Below the pieces are notes generated by a model, which had not been told where the DNA came from, made no database searches, and saw only the letters and a program-made list of their open reading frames with translations. A program made the translations under genes and the position numbers. From Dillenia suffruticosa (Eukaryota; Streptophyta; Magnoliopsida; Dilleniales; Dilleniaceae), in NCBI GenBank assembly GCA_033439265.1, contig JAVTVX010000002.1, forward strand, positions 12,878,174-12,942,173: a stretch of 64,000 nt of DNA, written 5' to 3'. Positions 1 through 11,060 of the stretch are shown here, in pieces. How positions within the stretch are numbered: position 1 is the stretch's first letter; every line of letters begins with the position of its first letter.

Positions 1-551
1 GAAAGTACGTGTCGATAACTATGGGTTCTTTTTTTATCTTTTTAATATTTTGTAGGTGTGATTGTGATGGTTAAGCATTTTGTAAATATGGCTTTCCTTT
101 TGGACAAACCTTATGATTTGGGCCATGCGGATTTTGCCCTTTTGTTTTCGCTCTCTGGCTCTTATCTTCTGTAATATATAACACCATTATCTTTATTGGA
201 ATGCTTTAGAGTGATCTCATTAATGCACCCTTGCAGGTAGACCCAGAAAAGGAGGAAAAAATTGATGAAAAAAATCATGATTCTGCTGGTGTGCAAGTAT
301 AAAACTCTTTTTGTCCACCAATTATTCCGAGGAAATTATTATTAATAAGATTTTTTCCCCCTTAGGTTTCCCTTGCTGAACAATCCGAAATGATCAACAA
401 ACTAAAATTTAGGGGCCAACAAAAAGATAAAAGACTATGGTACTCAAAAACTAAATCCCCCAAGGAACATGCCATGACTCTGAATGCGAGTGTAAACACC
501 ATCAAGCAGTGTAGCTCGACTCTTTCCATCCACCATAGTCTTCCTCTGTAA
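1..551 (+). CDS. possible 3' end of an unidentified gene
   Basis: Two exon-like blocks on the plus strand can be read in one phase. One lies at about 238-297, bounded by an AG before GTAGACCC and a GTATAA after GTGCAA. The other begins after CCCCTTAG near 366 and runs open to a TAA at 549-551. The peptide is charged at first (DPEKEEKIDEKNHDSAG) and then has a Lys/Gln-rich stretch ending in SIHHSLPL. I recognise no domain. An earlier block after TTTTGTAG at about 56 may be another exon. The last 50 bases are antisense to the final coding exon of the C2 gene, so the two would be convergent and overlapping. It could instead be non-coding 3' sequence. Confidence 0.25.
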
Positions 552-1971
552 GATCCCTGTCTACCACCTAAATATCAAAGTTACATTCATTAGTTTTACA
601 ACATTGAAGGTATTTGTTTATAACTCTCTGTGTATACAAATAAAAGTGATTGTAAAATTACCTCGCCCTTAAAGTTGAGGCCAACTCTGATCTCCCCACA
701 GTATTTTTCATCCTTGACCACATTGTATGATGTTGGCGGGAGGCTACCTTCATCAAAAACTGGATCTAGCGGAATTCTGCATTGCAAGATTATTAACTCC
801 ACAAATTTAATCATTTTCCTTATTACTTTTACTCTCAGTTTTTTATTGATTGAGAATAACATAACTTTCAGACAACTCTTTTATTCACTCTCTCTCTCTC
901 TCTCTCTTTTTTTTTTATTTGGTTAGAATGAGATTTGAATTCAATTATGGAGTTGGGGAGGGGACACTCTTTTATTCACTCTGATTGAGATTGATTGAAG
1001 CCTCTCAGGTTTGCAGCCTCTTGACAATGAATGTGCTGTGCATGTGTTTGGCTTTTATATGAACCGTACTCAACTGAAAAGTAATCCCGCTAAACAAGGA
1101 AAATTGTGGGTCGGGTTAACTTGGGCAGAGCAATGGCCCGAGTCATGCTTAGAGATCTAATGGCCGGTCACCTTACCAAATTTCTGTGGGTGTAACAGTA
1201 GAGCATCTATGCTGAGAGAAGGTTATCCTAACTCCTATGACCTTACAGATACATCCGCGAGTTCATGTTTGGGAACATAAAAGTATTAAATATTGGATCA
1301 GCCCAAATGGATTTTCTAGGATTCACATGTATATTAATATTTTCGAGATTCGTCATTTTAACTATTATCATTTTGCAAAGCAGAGTAGGTCAATGGCTAT
1401 TGTTGTGTTTATACTAAACCCCCAAAAAAGACAAAGTATGAAAGGACAATGATGGGACTTACGTGACTTCTCCAAGGAAATCATCGTCACCGATGCAATC
1501 ACGGTCCATGATTCTAATGACCAGTTCTGAAACATCTCCACTAATTGTGAACACAAACGTCTCATTCCATTCTGGGGCTGACCCTGCTCCTACTTCATTC
1601 ATTCCCCCAGATCCCACAATTATGTTACAAGCCCTCTAATTTCCTAAATCAAACACAGATTTTTTTAAAAACAATAATCAAAAGTTATACCTGATGCAAC
1701 ACTGCTCTTCTGTTCTTGCGTTCGGCATCTGATCAACACATAAGGATCTATGTTATCTGCATAATTTCCCCAAAAGGAAAAACCATCGTTCAATTCTCAA
1801 AGTAAGATTTAAGATCCTATAAAATCAAAAAATCGGTTGACCCAGATGAAATTTTTTCTTTTCTTTTTTTATGGGATTCTTCGTGGGTTGGGTGACTGAC
1901 TTACTCAGGAAATCAGAGTCGTCGAGACCCTTTGCACTGACGAGAAGGACTTCTAGATTTCCTTGTACCAT
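502..1971 (-). CDS. small C2-domain protein, elicitor-responsive type (five exons)
   Basis: Complete gene of 146 residues. Exons on the minus strand are 1905-1971, 1691-1756, about 1463-1589, 662-776 and 502-567; they total 441 nt and every junction keeps phase with GT/AG ends. The product is essentially one C2 domain. It starts MVQGNLEVLLVSAKGL, has the Ca-loop region NNIDPYV, a conserved PEWNETF strand, DRDCIGDDDFLGE for the second acidic loop, then SLPPTSYNVVKDE and a YGGWK tail. This matches the plant family of single-C2 elicitor-responsive proteins, which bind phospholipid with calcium (family knowledge). The start was chosen as the first ATG before the beta-1 strand; it lies about 120 bases inside a leader. 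Exon 3 could begin a few bases earlier or later, since its acceptor lacks a pyrimidine tract. Intron 3 is the longest (686 nt). The first exon and promoter recur elsewhere in the window. Confidence 0.88.
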
Positions 1972-2290
1972 TTTCCTCTCCCTCCTCGGATTCTGGAATT
2001 TGCCTTTTTTTCTTCTTTTCAAGATCTTTTTTCGACGCAATCTGAGAATTTTCTTAGTGGGCGTAAATGATGGGTAAGGGAAGGAGACTGATTTTATAAT
2101 GCGGTGCAGGGAGTGTGACCTGTCGGGTTCGACCCAGGCGGTCGATACGCGGTTTAAGCAAGGTGTGAAGCTAAATTTTGGGTTGACTTTTTTTGGCAAT
2201 GCCAATTTGTGAAAAAAAAAAAAAAAAAAGGTGCTGGACAGTGCATGATCATGATCTTGCCCATCAAAATCAGGCACCATTGCATGATTT
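1972..2290 (-). promoter_or_regulatory. promoter and 5' leader of the C2 gene
   Basis: The stretch directly upstream of the C2 start codon is copied at 10845-11200, at 56945-57360, and in a broken form across 30600-30664, 31728-31763 and 40592-40760. The shared core contains TGTCGGGTTCGA and CGATACGCGGTTT, which stay recognisable while flanks drift. A pyrimidine-rich leader (on the minus strand) precedes the ATG. A poly(A/T) run sits at about 2213-2229. No TATA box is certain. Confidence 0.5.
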
Positions 2291-2954
2291 ACTATTAAAA
2301 TAAAATAATAAGTTATCGAATAATTATTAAATAATAATATGATAACAAATTTTGTAAATATTAATACCCATAAAAATCATAAAATACTCCCAGAATTAAT
2401 CTTTATCTATCTATTAGTTTTGAGCTATTGGATTCAACAATTTCCTTTTCTTTTGTTTTCCCTTTTTTTTTTTTTTACATTTAGGAATATTTTTCTTGTT
2501 AATATTTTGTACACAATATATTTTCTAATTTTACTTACAAAATTAGAAATTTTCTATATCCCTTTCAAGACACGATCTGTTTTTTATTTACGAGTGACAA
2601 TTAATTTGATCGATAAATATTATTAAGGTAGTATCTATATATTTGAATTCCATGGTATTAATAGGAGTAGTATATTTCACTTACAATATTATATTTTGTT
2701 ATTTATTTATTTATTTGTAATAAATATTATTGGGATGGCATTGAAATCTTGAAACTAAATCCTATGAGGGGTTTATACTTATGGGTAAAGGGAGGTCTAG
2801 ACTTGGTCACATTAAATATATAGCTATTTTTTAGGAATATTTAAATAGTAAAAAAACTTTCTGTTTAAGTGTTTTACTTGAAATTTTTAAAATTTTATAA
2901 ATATATATATTTTTATGATTTTGATGATTTTATATAATAAAATATATATATTTT

Positions 2955-2992
<38 letters not shown>

Positions 2993-4578
2993 CACTTCCA
3001 TTTTTTATCTATGTCCTTTTGTTTGGTAACTCATTTATCGTGGACCCACGTTTTTCCTGTGTCACAGAGTTAGTTGGCATATCGAGGTCGACGGGAAACT
3101 TTCTTTTTTTGCCTCAGTCTTTCGATTTGTCAACTAATTTGATTATCAAAATTAATACCAATAAGATCAATTAAATTTTCCTTAATTTTTCTTAGCATGG
3201 ATTTAGAATTTTATCATGAATCTCACCGACGAATCATGATTTAATAGATAAATATGTTAAAATTTTTAATTAAATTTTAGATTTAAAACTTTAAAATATA
3301 TATATATATATATATATTTTTTTTTTAAAAAATTATTTTAAAAAAATTATTTTAAATTAAATCCGATAATATTTGAATTCGGTTAATACTCCGGATACGA
3401 TGGGTTATTAAAAATATCCTCCATCGTATTCCTAATCAAATAATTGTGTTGGGGTTCGAAATTTATATTGTTCTTGAATTATCATTATACACACCGAACA
3501 ACCTTAAATTTGTCTATTTCTCGCGACAACCTAACGTTAATGACTCTTTTTTGGATAACAACCTAACTTTTGTCTCTTTATAGAAAATGAGGTTTTTACA
3601 ACAAAACACGTGATCTTTGTAAGTTAGGGTTTCACTTAGATTCAAATGAACTCTACAATTTACCGTGTTTATTTTTAAATTCAAATTTGTTGCTTAGAAT
3701 TAAAAAGGAACTTTGGAGTTTATTTCTAATTCTATAAAAATTATGAATTTTTAAATCAAAAAAGTATAGAATTTGTAAATGAATTTTACAACATATTTTG
3801 TGATCCACCTGTTTTACTTTTCGATTATCATTTTATCTTAATTAGCTCTGAAGGGAAGGAATAATAAGGTTTTTTTTTTTTTTTTTTTTTACATAAATAA
3901 CCTTATTTATAAATGAATTTTATATTTTATTTTAATTATTCAGAATATAAAAATTCTATTGAACTCCAAATTTTGATTTTTGATTCAAAGTATAAGAGTT
4001 TATTTGGAAATTAATTTTATGATTTAGTTCATTTTAAATAAACTAAATTCATTTTTCATTTGTTATCAAGTGGGGATTATTATAAAACACAATGATGCTT
4101 TACAAAATCACAAACATTTAAAATATTTGTGGAGTAGGAGAGAGATATATAAGTATATTTTGATACGATTCTCTAGCTAACTTGATACAAGCACATTAAC
4201 TAAATTGATCAACACAATCTGATATAAATTGAGATATAATACATTTATGTTATTTAAGATTATTATTTTTTTTAGATACAATTTTTGTGTCATTTTAAGT
4301 TGGGATGGACAGTTTGTTTGTGTGGATTTGGTTTAATGTGGGAAACATTAGTAAGAGAAATTGATATGATAAAGTTGTGTTGCCTTTTGTATATGTTAAA
4401 GTTTGATTAGGGTTTCCAAACTTTTTGTGGGTGTAGTGGTTGTATGCTACACTCACTTAACTGTCTCCAATTTGAGTCGTGAGAATGGAGAAATAGGATT
4501 TAAGAGAGCTAATCATATAATGGGTTCTACAGTGCTCCGGGCGGTGAAAAAAAAAAAAAAGTAGTTTAATGAGGGTTC
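2291..4578. other. AT-rich spacer without a recognisable gene
   Basis: Positions up to about 2830 continue the repeat block that begins at the C2 leader and match 11220-11820, 40760-41400 and 57350-57960. The remainder to 4578 has no counterpart in the window that I can see. It is very AT-rich and contains a CA/TA microsatellite at about 2956-2992, a TA run at about 3297-3316 and a poly(T) at about 3870-3890. Open frames here are short and of low complexity. Confidence 0.6.
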
Positions 4579-7380
4579 TACATATATATTAAGGGCACAT
4601 GCGATTGCCAGCCATGTTGCCCCTTAAGAACCATGTATCGTCCTCAAATGCATTGCAATTTGCAAGGCGTCGGATGCTATTCCTATTCCTATTCCTACTC
4701 AAAATCATCTTATTTCTTTTACACAGGAGCTGCTGCTCCTCCCAACTCAGGAAGTGGCAGAAGCTAAGGGTTTTTATTACATGACTTAACAGAGAGCATG
4801 GGCTGCACTACATCCAAGGGGGGCCCAAATACCGGTGAGCACTAGGCCTCCGTTTGTTTGGGCTATGCGTAGTCGAATTTGAGTTCAAGGGCTCAGATTA
4901 TAATCAAATTTCAAATTCATGCTTCCTAAATTCCGGTGGTCTCACTCTAAAAATAATATTTATTGAAACAACATGCTGATCAAATTGCTATTAAATTATT
5001 TTTAAGGGAGGAGATCTAAACAATCTAATTTATCCACTAAATAATATTTAATTCCATTTTAAAATAAAGAGAAATTGTTATTATTAGTCAATTGATTATC
5101 AATTTGATTCCAATTAGTTTATGTAATGTCTTTTTTTACAATATTTAAATAAAAACATCATTTATTAATTATATTTGTTATTTATTATATTCTGCTGCAT
5201 GATCAGAACAAATAATACAAGAAAATTCAATATAGATAACAAGAAATTATCTCAAATTCATAAACAATTACTTGAATTTAAAAAAATATCATTACTTGAG
5301 GAATGAGGAGGCACCTAAATGAAACCGAACCGAAGGCCCATATCCAAGGGCAATCCAACTAGCCCAACTAGCCCACTTACAAAGTAAATTTTGGTTGGTT
5401 GCTTGCTTGCTTGTTTTTGTTTTATTTTGTTTTGTTTATTTTATTTTATTTTTTACGGTACTAAGTAAATTTTGTGTGGAATTAAAATATTTATTAAAAA
5501 TTAAATTTATCAACGGACAATCAGTTTAATAAATAAAAGTATTAAATTCCTAACCAGTCTCAAATTCAAAATTTAAAAATGAAAAAAATTATGTCTAAAA
5601 GATATTTCTAAATTACATTCCACAACACACAAATCAGGTAGTTTGATCATGATTTTGAATATCATATTATAAAAGAAAAAAATTAAAATTTGAAATTGTA
5701 TCAAGTGGCTTACGTTTCTCAACAACCAAGTAATCATTGCTAACGTGTACTTTTTCAAATCCCACTCTTTTTTGACTAATGCATTCCTCTACCCATTTTC
5801 TTTCGTGTCTGAAGGGGGGCCTAGACCCGGCGAAGGTCTAGTAGTCCAACCACGGCCAGCCATGGCATAAAGCAAACAAACGACTTGCCTTAGACTTCCC
5901 AAAAATTTAGACATATTATTATTATAATTATAATTTAAACGATTATAAATAAGAAAATTTTAAGAAAAATTATAACAATTTAAGCATCTAATTAATTTTA
6001 TTATTGATGAAACGAAATCCAAATCATATGGAGTCCAAAGATAATCAGATCTACGAATTTCAACAAACCCTGTTAATACTCACCAATCACCTCTATCTTT
6101 CGATAACCAACAGCTCGGTACTTGAATCAGTTGGTCCCTAAAACTCCTAGGCGCCCAGTATGAACTACTCAATCCGCTAAAACAAGATTTACTTCCCTAA
6201 AAAAATATATATATAAATTTCAAACGGAGCACACGACTCTCACAAGAAAAAATGATATATAAATTTTAATACGTTTACTATCTAGGTAACTCATCTTGAC
6301 CTATACAGAACACACAAAGTATACAGAACTTTCTCGCTTTCTTTCGATATTAATCTATTATTTTCCTTTCGAAAAAATCACTCTTTAATTTGAGTATTAG
6401 GATTTTTCCTGTCGAAACATCCTCCTACGCTTTTTTATAATTCTCATCGATCGAGATCGTCAAATAATTAAATCATCGCGTTCAAATTAGCAAAGCTATT
6501 ATACGTGAAATCTAATCCACCTCCACCGTATTATTAATTAATCAATTGTGCAGTTACCCACAACTCTTAATTTTTTTTAATATTATTAAAAAGATCAAAA
6601 GTCTAAAATTTAAAATTAGTTTTCAGCCGAAAATTATTGAGCTAACTCCGGGTCCAAGGGAGGGAAATTAGTCCTCGCATTACACGATAACAAGCCAGCT
6701 GGCATTCTCTCTCCCAAGTCAAGCTAGGTGTAGGGCATACCCTCGTTTGGAAAAAAACCAAGCATATCCAAAGGTTGTCACGAGGGAATTTTTTTTTTTT
6801 TTTTTTTTTTTGGGTGAATGTCACGAAAGACTTTGAAGAACTGATATTAATGATCCCTAATACTTTGAAATGAAATTTTTTAAATAAAGTGAAAAAGAAT
6901 ATAATATGATTCCGAATTTTCAACTTTAATATTATTGTATAATTATCATCCACTCTAAAAATTTAAACCAGTAAATAGATGTATTATTAATTAATTTTTA
7001 ATTTTAAAAAAATGAAATTCAGTTGATTTGCCCTAAAGCAAAGGGTACATGCCATTGTCTAATTTTGACCTCCACGGGCCAGCTTTCCTTTGGCAATTAA
7101 GATGGGAGGCCATCTGTAATTGCAGCCTCTGAATGTCTGCGTCCGCTAAGTCCTTATCATAATCAATCACGGCCAAATTCCTCTTAGTCATTATCATTAG
7201 CGTTGGACATTGTTTTTGCGTGAATGGCTGAGGCAAAAGTTTTGGAGCCATTGGGGTCGATGCCAAGCATGAAATCTGCGGTAGACAGGACTCAAGGCTT
7301 TGAAGAACCGTTTGTGAATTTTTACTATTTATGGATGTGAAATGACCATATTAGAACTTTCTCTCCTCTTCCCTTCTCTC
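4579..7380. repeat. mid-unit repeat block, copy A
   Basis: This block starts at a TATATATTAAGGGCACATG motif and is repeated at about 14620-17470, 41850-44520 and 47746-49980, with a partial copy at 23600-23800. Landmarks in order are the CCGGTGGTCTCACTC motif (4933), an AT-rich stretch, a GGGGGGCCTAGACCCGGC motif (5813) and the GCCAGCTGGCATTCTCT motif (about 6693). Short minus-strand open frames at 5720-5880 and 7033-7266 are also recognisable in other copies, but I cannot assign them to a known protein. The block is part of the tandem unit that carries each thaumatin-like gene. Confidence 0.7.
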
Positions 7381-7563
7381 TTCAAACAATACTACCATTA
7401 CTCCCTCTTTGTTGCCGGCAATCTCTCATTTTTCTATTTTCTTTCTCCTAATTGTTTTTTTTTTTCCCTTGCTTCTCTCCTTCTCTCTAATAGCCTATAA
7501 GTTTCTCTTTCAATCGAATTTCTTCATCATATTGTATTTTCTATCTCTTTTCATTGTACGGCA

Positions 7564-7606
<43 letters not shown>

Positions 7607-8480
7607 CTTTCTCTTAGCCATCCGAAGCCCGGACTTTCTCGAGAGAAAAAAAAAGGAGAGAGAATTAATAGAGACAGAGGAAGGTAGCGGCTACCAATAA
7701 CAAAAAGAGAGAGAAGTGAGAGAAAGAGAAAACTAATCAGAGAGGAAGAAAGATAAAAGACAAGCACTAAGACCGTCAGCGACAAAGAAAGAAAGAAGAA
7801 AGAGAAATAAGAAAATACATGGAGAAGAAAATTTTGTGGTGAAGAACAAAGAAAAGGATATTTTCATAAAACAAAAGACAAGAATAATAAAAATATATAT
7901 ATATCTTTCTTCAACTTAAAAAATCCTAAACTAAAATCAAAATTGAAAGGAGATCAACAACAAGAAGGGGAAATCCTTTTTATCTCCAACTAGAACTAAT
8001 TTTTGAATTAATTTTCAAAACATAATCGTATTTATATTTATAACATAATGATACTTTTAGGCTAACTCGATTTATATAATAACCCGTTTTAAGCATGTAT
8101 CAAGAAAAATATATATTGCTATTTATACTTCTTATTTATTTTAAGAAAAAAAGATTTAAATCTTAATCAATTGATTTGTTTAAATTATCATCCAAATAAC
8201 TCGAAACTCTTTTTCAATAAACAAATTATGTTGGAGTTGTCTCTTTCTTATTGCCAAGAAAGGAAGACTTCTTTTGTTTGGATATATCAACTTGCCTTCT
8301 TTCTGGACTACACAATCCATCCATATAATGGCAAAAATACAGAAGAAATTAAAAAATCTAGATAATATGATCAGATATTAACACTATATATTATGATCAA
8401 GTATTTAGTACTACGTATCAACATTTACAAAACAACAATAATGTGCACAACAGTGCATTTGTGGACATTTATTTTTCAAG
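7381..8480. other. CT/GA-rich tract and AT-rich 3' flank of TLP-1
   Basis: Positions 7365-7610 are pyrimidine-rich on the plus strand and end in a (CT)n microsatellite at about 7568-7602. Positions 7640-7860 are purine-rich. The same layout lies 3' of the other TLP genes (28120-28620, 44460-44940, 49850-50400), so it is unit structure and not an independent gene. Frames open across it are low-complexity Ser/Leu or Arg/Glu runs. The last 300 bases before the TLP stop codon are AT-rich and probably hold its 3' UTR; no clear polyadenylation signal stands out. Confidence 0.6.
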
Positions 8481-8501
8481 GTGCAGCGCAGCTCTGTGCA
8501 C

Positions 8502-9245
8502 TTACTTTTGCGTTACCAATCTGATTCTCACTGCTATTTTAATAACCTTATTGTCAAGTTTGTTCGAAGGACAGAACACAACCCTGTAATTAGTACCATT
8601 AGGGCATGTAAACGTGCTAGTTTGATCATCCTGAGGGTAACTATATGCATCTGGACATTTCTGTTTGAAATATTTTGAGTAAGAAGTAGGTCCACAGTTC
8701 CCCGAATTGCAACAATACTCACTGGTGTTAAATACGGTACACGGGTTATTGCATCCGCCTGGAGCCTTCAACTCGCTCGGGCACTGCCCGTTAACATCTG
8801 CAGTACAACTTGGTCCGCGGGTACACCCGCCTGAGGTTGGGACAAATTCCATAGGCACATTGAAGCCTTCCACCAGTGAGATATCAAAGAAGTCCAAATT
8901 GTCGAATTGCTTCAATGCATATTCGGCTAAGGTGTTTGGTGGTTGGCCATAGCTCGTGCACTGTAGGACCCCACCACAATCACCGGTTTGGCAACTTCCT
9001 CGGCCTAAACCATCGAAGTTACAACCCGTGCGGGCCCATATACGAGCTCCGGTTGTACCCGGAGCAGCTGTAAGGGTCCACTGTTGACCACTATTTAGTT
9101 GTCTACCCCCACCCACCGGTACGCCTGCGGCCCAGACGGTGTAAGGGCAGTTATTTCGAATAAGGAAATCGGCTGAATTGATGGTGGTGAAGAAGAGAGC
9201 AATGAAAAGGAATGAGGAAGTGAAGACGCTTTTGGAGAAACTCAT
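8502..9245 (-). CDS. thaumatin-like (osmotin-type PR-5) protein, copy TLP-1
   Basis: An intact 247-residue protein in one exon. Residues 1-24 form a signal peptide (hydrophobic core [10 protein letters not shown], cleavage near SA/DFLIRNN). The mature part has all 16 cysteines of the large thaumatin-like proteins, giving eight disulfides, and the family blocks [42 protein letters not shown] and [16 protein letters not shown]. Such proteins are secreted or vacuolar antifungal defence proteins that disturb fungal membranes or bind glucans (family knowledge). Of the five acidic-cleft residues, Arg, Glu and two Asp are kept, but the Asp in the LVDGFN motif of the other copies is Glu here (LVEGFN). 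A 20-residue basic and hydrophobic tail follows the last Cys (VFCP), ending RIRLVTQK. The start is fixed by the signal peptide and by the other copies. Confidence 0.95.
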   Translation of the reverse strand: MSFSKSVFTSSFLFIALFFTTINSADFLIRNNCPYTVWAAGVPVGGGRQLNSGQQWTLTAAPGTTGARIWARTGCNFDGLGRGSCQTGDCGGVLQCTSYGQPPNTLAEYALKQFDNLDFFDISLVEGFNVPMEFVPTSGGCTRGPSCTADVNGQCPSELKAPGGCNNPCTVFNTSEYCCNSGNCGPTSYSKYFKQKCPDAYSYPQDDQTSTFTCPNGTNYRVVFCPSNKLDNKVIKIAVRIRLVTQK

Positions 9246-9540
9246 CTCATGTTTGGAAGGGAAGAGGAGAGATGGTTTTTGTTAGGTTGGTGATCTTGTG
9301 GCTTTTTAAGGGCAACGTGTTTGGGCCTTTGTAGGAGTAAGAAGAGCCATATGTGGGGTTAGAAGTCTGAGTAGAATGATTCAAAAATTTGAGCCTAATC
9401 CCTTGACTTGAATGAGTCAACTCAAATGTTGGCTTGTGGAAAAGTAAATCATAGGCCCGTATAAGATATCATCTTCCAACACTACCAAAGCGAAACCCGT
9501 ACGTCATGCGGGCTTTGAGAGAGAGAGAGAGAGAGAGAAT
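9246..9540 (-). promoter_or_regulatory. TLP-1 promoter
   Basis: Reading away from the ATG, the TATA position (9326-9334) reads TACAAAGG where two other copies have TATAAAAG, so the TATA box is altered here. An inverted pair of W-box cores occupies 9403-9420 (TTGACT, 6-bp gap, AGTCAA). A TGACGT element lies at 9501-9506, followed by a (GA)n tract at about 9516-9538. W-box and TGACG elements are known binding sites for WRKY and TGA factors in PR genes; control by pathogen or salicylate is inferred. Confidence 0.6.
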
Positions 9541-10780
9541 GCCAACAACGCTTATAGTAAATTGTGTGGTCATCGCCAATTATGTTCTTATTTACTTAAA
9601 ATTGATATGGTACGAAATTGTTAGATTTAGTTTATGGGCAAACGAAAATACGATGGATTTTTCTGGTTAATTAAATAGTAAGTTTTTAGACATATCTCAA
9701 TGAATAATAGTAGATAATTCAGGAATCTTGATGTCTCTCTCTCTCTCGACAATCTCATAATTGGGATGATGATAACAAAACGAATCACCACCGTGACGCC
9801 TCAATCCTTAATCCGATGATAAAAATCACACAAAAAATTCTCTATTCAAAATTTTCTTAAACTATCCATGGATCTCTCTCTAGAGATTATGTGTGCTTAC
9901 TCTCAAAGCCCCTATGTTTCTCATCTCGATCAATTCTTCATTTAGGAAGGAGATTCACATTCAAAGGTTAATTAAGGGAGTCATTACTGATTGAATTATT
10001 AAAATGTCCCTGTGAGCATTTACTAACAGAAATAATCAGCAACCGATAAATTTTATTATTATAGTCTTATGTAAATTTTGAGGTAAATTTTAAACTACTT
10101 TACCATGCAAAATGCTATATATTGATGTGAATTTTCATAATTTTTGAGACAAATTTATTTCTATTATAGTAAATAGTAATAGAGTAAATAAATTTTTTGA
10201 GTTGAGTGATTAGACAATCTATTCTCTTAATTAGAGATCTCGATTTTGAAACTTGAGGATGACCAAAAAAAATTTGAGAGTTCTAATCCTTAAAATAAGT
10301 CTCACGATATTAGAATCGAAATAATCAGATAAAATTTAGATACGATATTAAAAATATTAGTAATAGTGTATTAAAAACAGTATAAACTGTACCAAAAAAA
10401 AATAGAGTATAAACTTCATGAGGTCGCCTAGACCGTGTGAACCAAGTTTTAATCAGAGTGGGCCACAGCCTGCAATCACCGGTCAATCACATGCATGACT
10501 TTAGGGCCCAACTTGTCGACCAAAACAGAGAGACCACCACATGCACGCCGCTCTCTGCTTTTGCTTTGTTATATAAAAATTTAAATTTAAAATCATGTAA
10601 AATTTATATCATTAAACAGTTTCTTTAGAAACGCCACTCTCTTCTCTACCGCACAAAACTTTCTCCAGCACGATAGAAATTATATTCAAATCTATTCTTC
10701 TAAATTTTTTCTCTTTAATAATGATTGAAATTTCAGAAATTGCTCTTTAAATATCAAATAATAAATTATACTTTTTGACT
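9541..10780. other. spacer between TLP-1 and the C2 exon copy
   Basis: No gene is seen. Parts match the equivalent spacers upstream of the other TLPs: ATGCCAACAACGCTTAT (9540) recurs near 46694 and 56295, and AATCAGAGTGG (10450) recurs near 30525, 47107 and 56630. The middle, about 9690-9990, has CTCTCT-rich stretches and no clear counterpart. Confidence 0.5.
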
Positions 10781-10781
10781 C

Positions 10782-11060
10782 ACCGAGGAGATCAGTGTTG
10801 TCGTAAGCACCGACGAGAAGGACTTCTAGAGTTTCTTGTACCATTATCCTCTCCATTCTCAGATTCTAGGATTTGCCCTTTTTGCTTCTTTCCAAGATCT
10901 TTCTCAACACAACCTGAGAATTTTCTTAGTGGGCGAAAATGAAGGGGAAGGGAAGGAGACTGATTTTATTGTGCGGAACGGCGGGGTGAGTGTGACTGTC
11001 GGGTTCGATCCACGTGGCCGATACGCGGTTTTAGCCATAGGTGAAGTCAAATACTAGGGT
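10782..11060 (-). pseudogene. orphan first exon and leader of the C2 gene (copy 1)
   Basis: The start codon at 10842-10844 opens a 21-codon exon, MVQETLEVLLVGAYDNTDLL followed by Gly, ending directly at a GTGAGT splice donor near 10781. It clearly derives from exon 1 of the C2 gene at 1905-1971, and its leader (10845-11060) matches the C2 leader, including TGTCGGGTTCGA. None of the four later C2 exons lies nearby, so it cannot make a C2 domain alone. It points toward TLP-1, about 1.5 kb away on the same strand, and so could act as an alternative upstream first exon (inference). Confidence 0.7.

Noticed and set aside
7510-7785. Open frames over the CT/GA tracts near 7.5, 17.5, 28.4, 44.6 and 50.2 kb
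   Set aside because: They are Ser/Leu or Arg/Glu runs from microsatellites and are not conserved as frames between units.
8876-9073. Plus-strand frames antisense to the TLP genes, seen at all copies
   Set aside because: They are shadows of conserved TLP coding sequence, with no start context or domain of their own.
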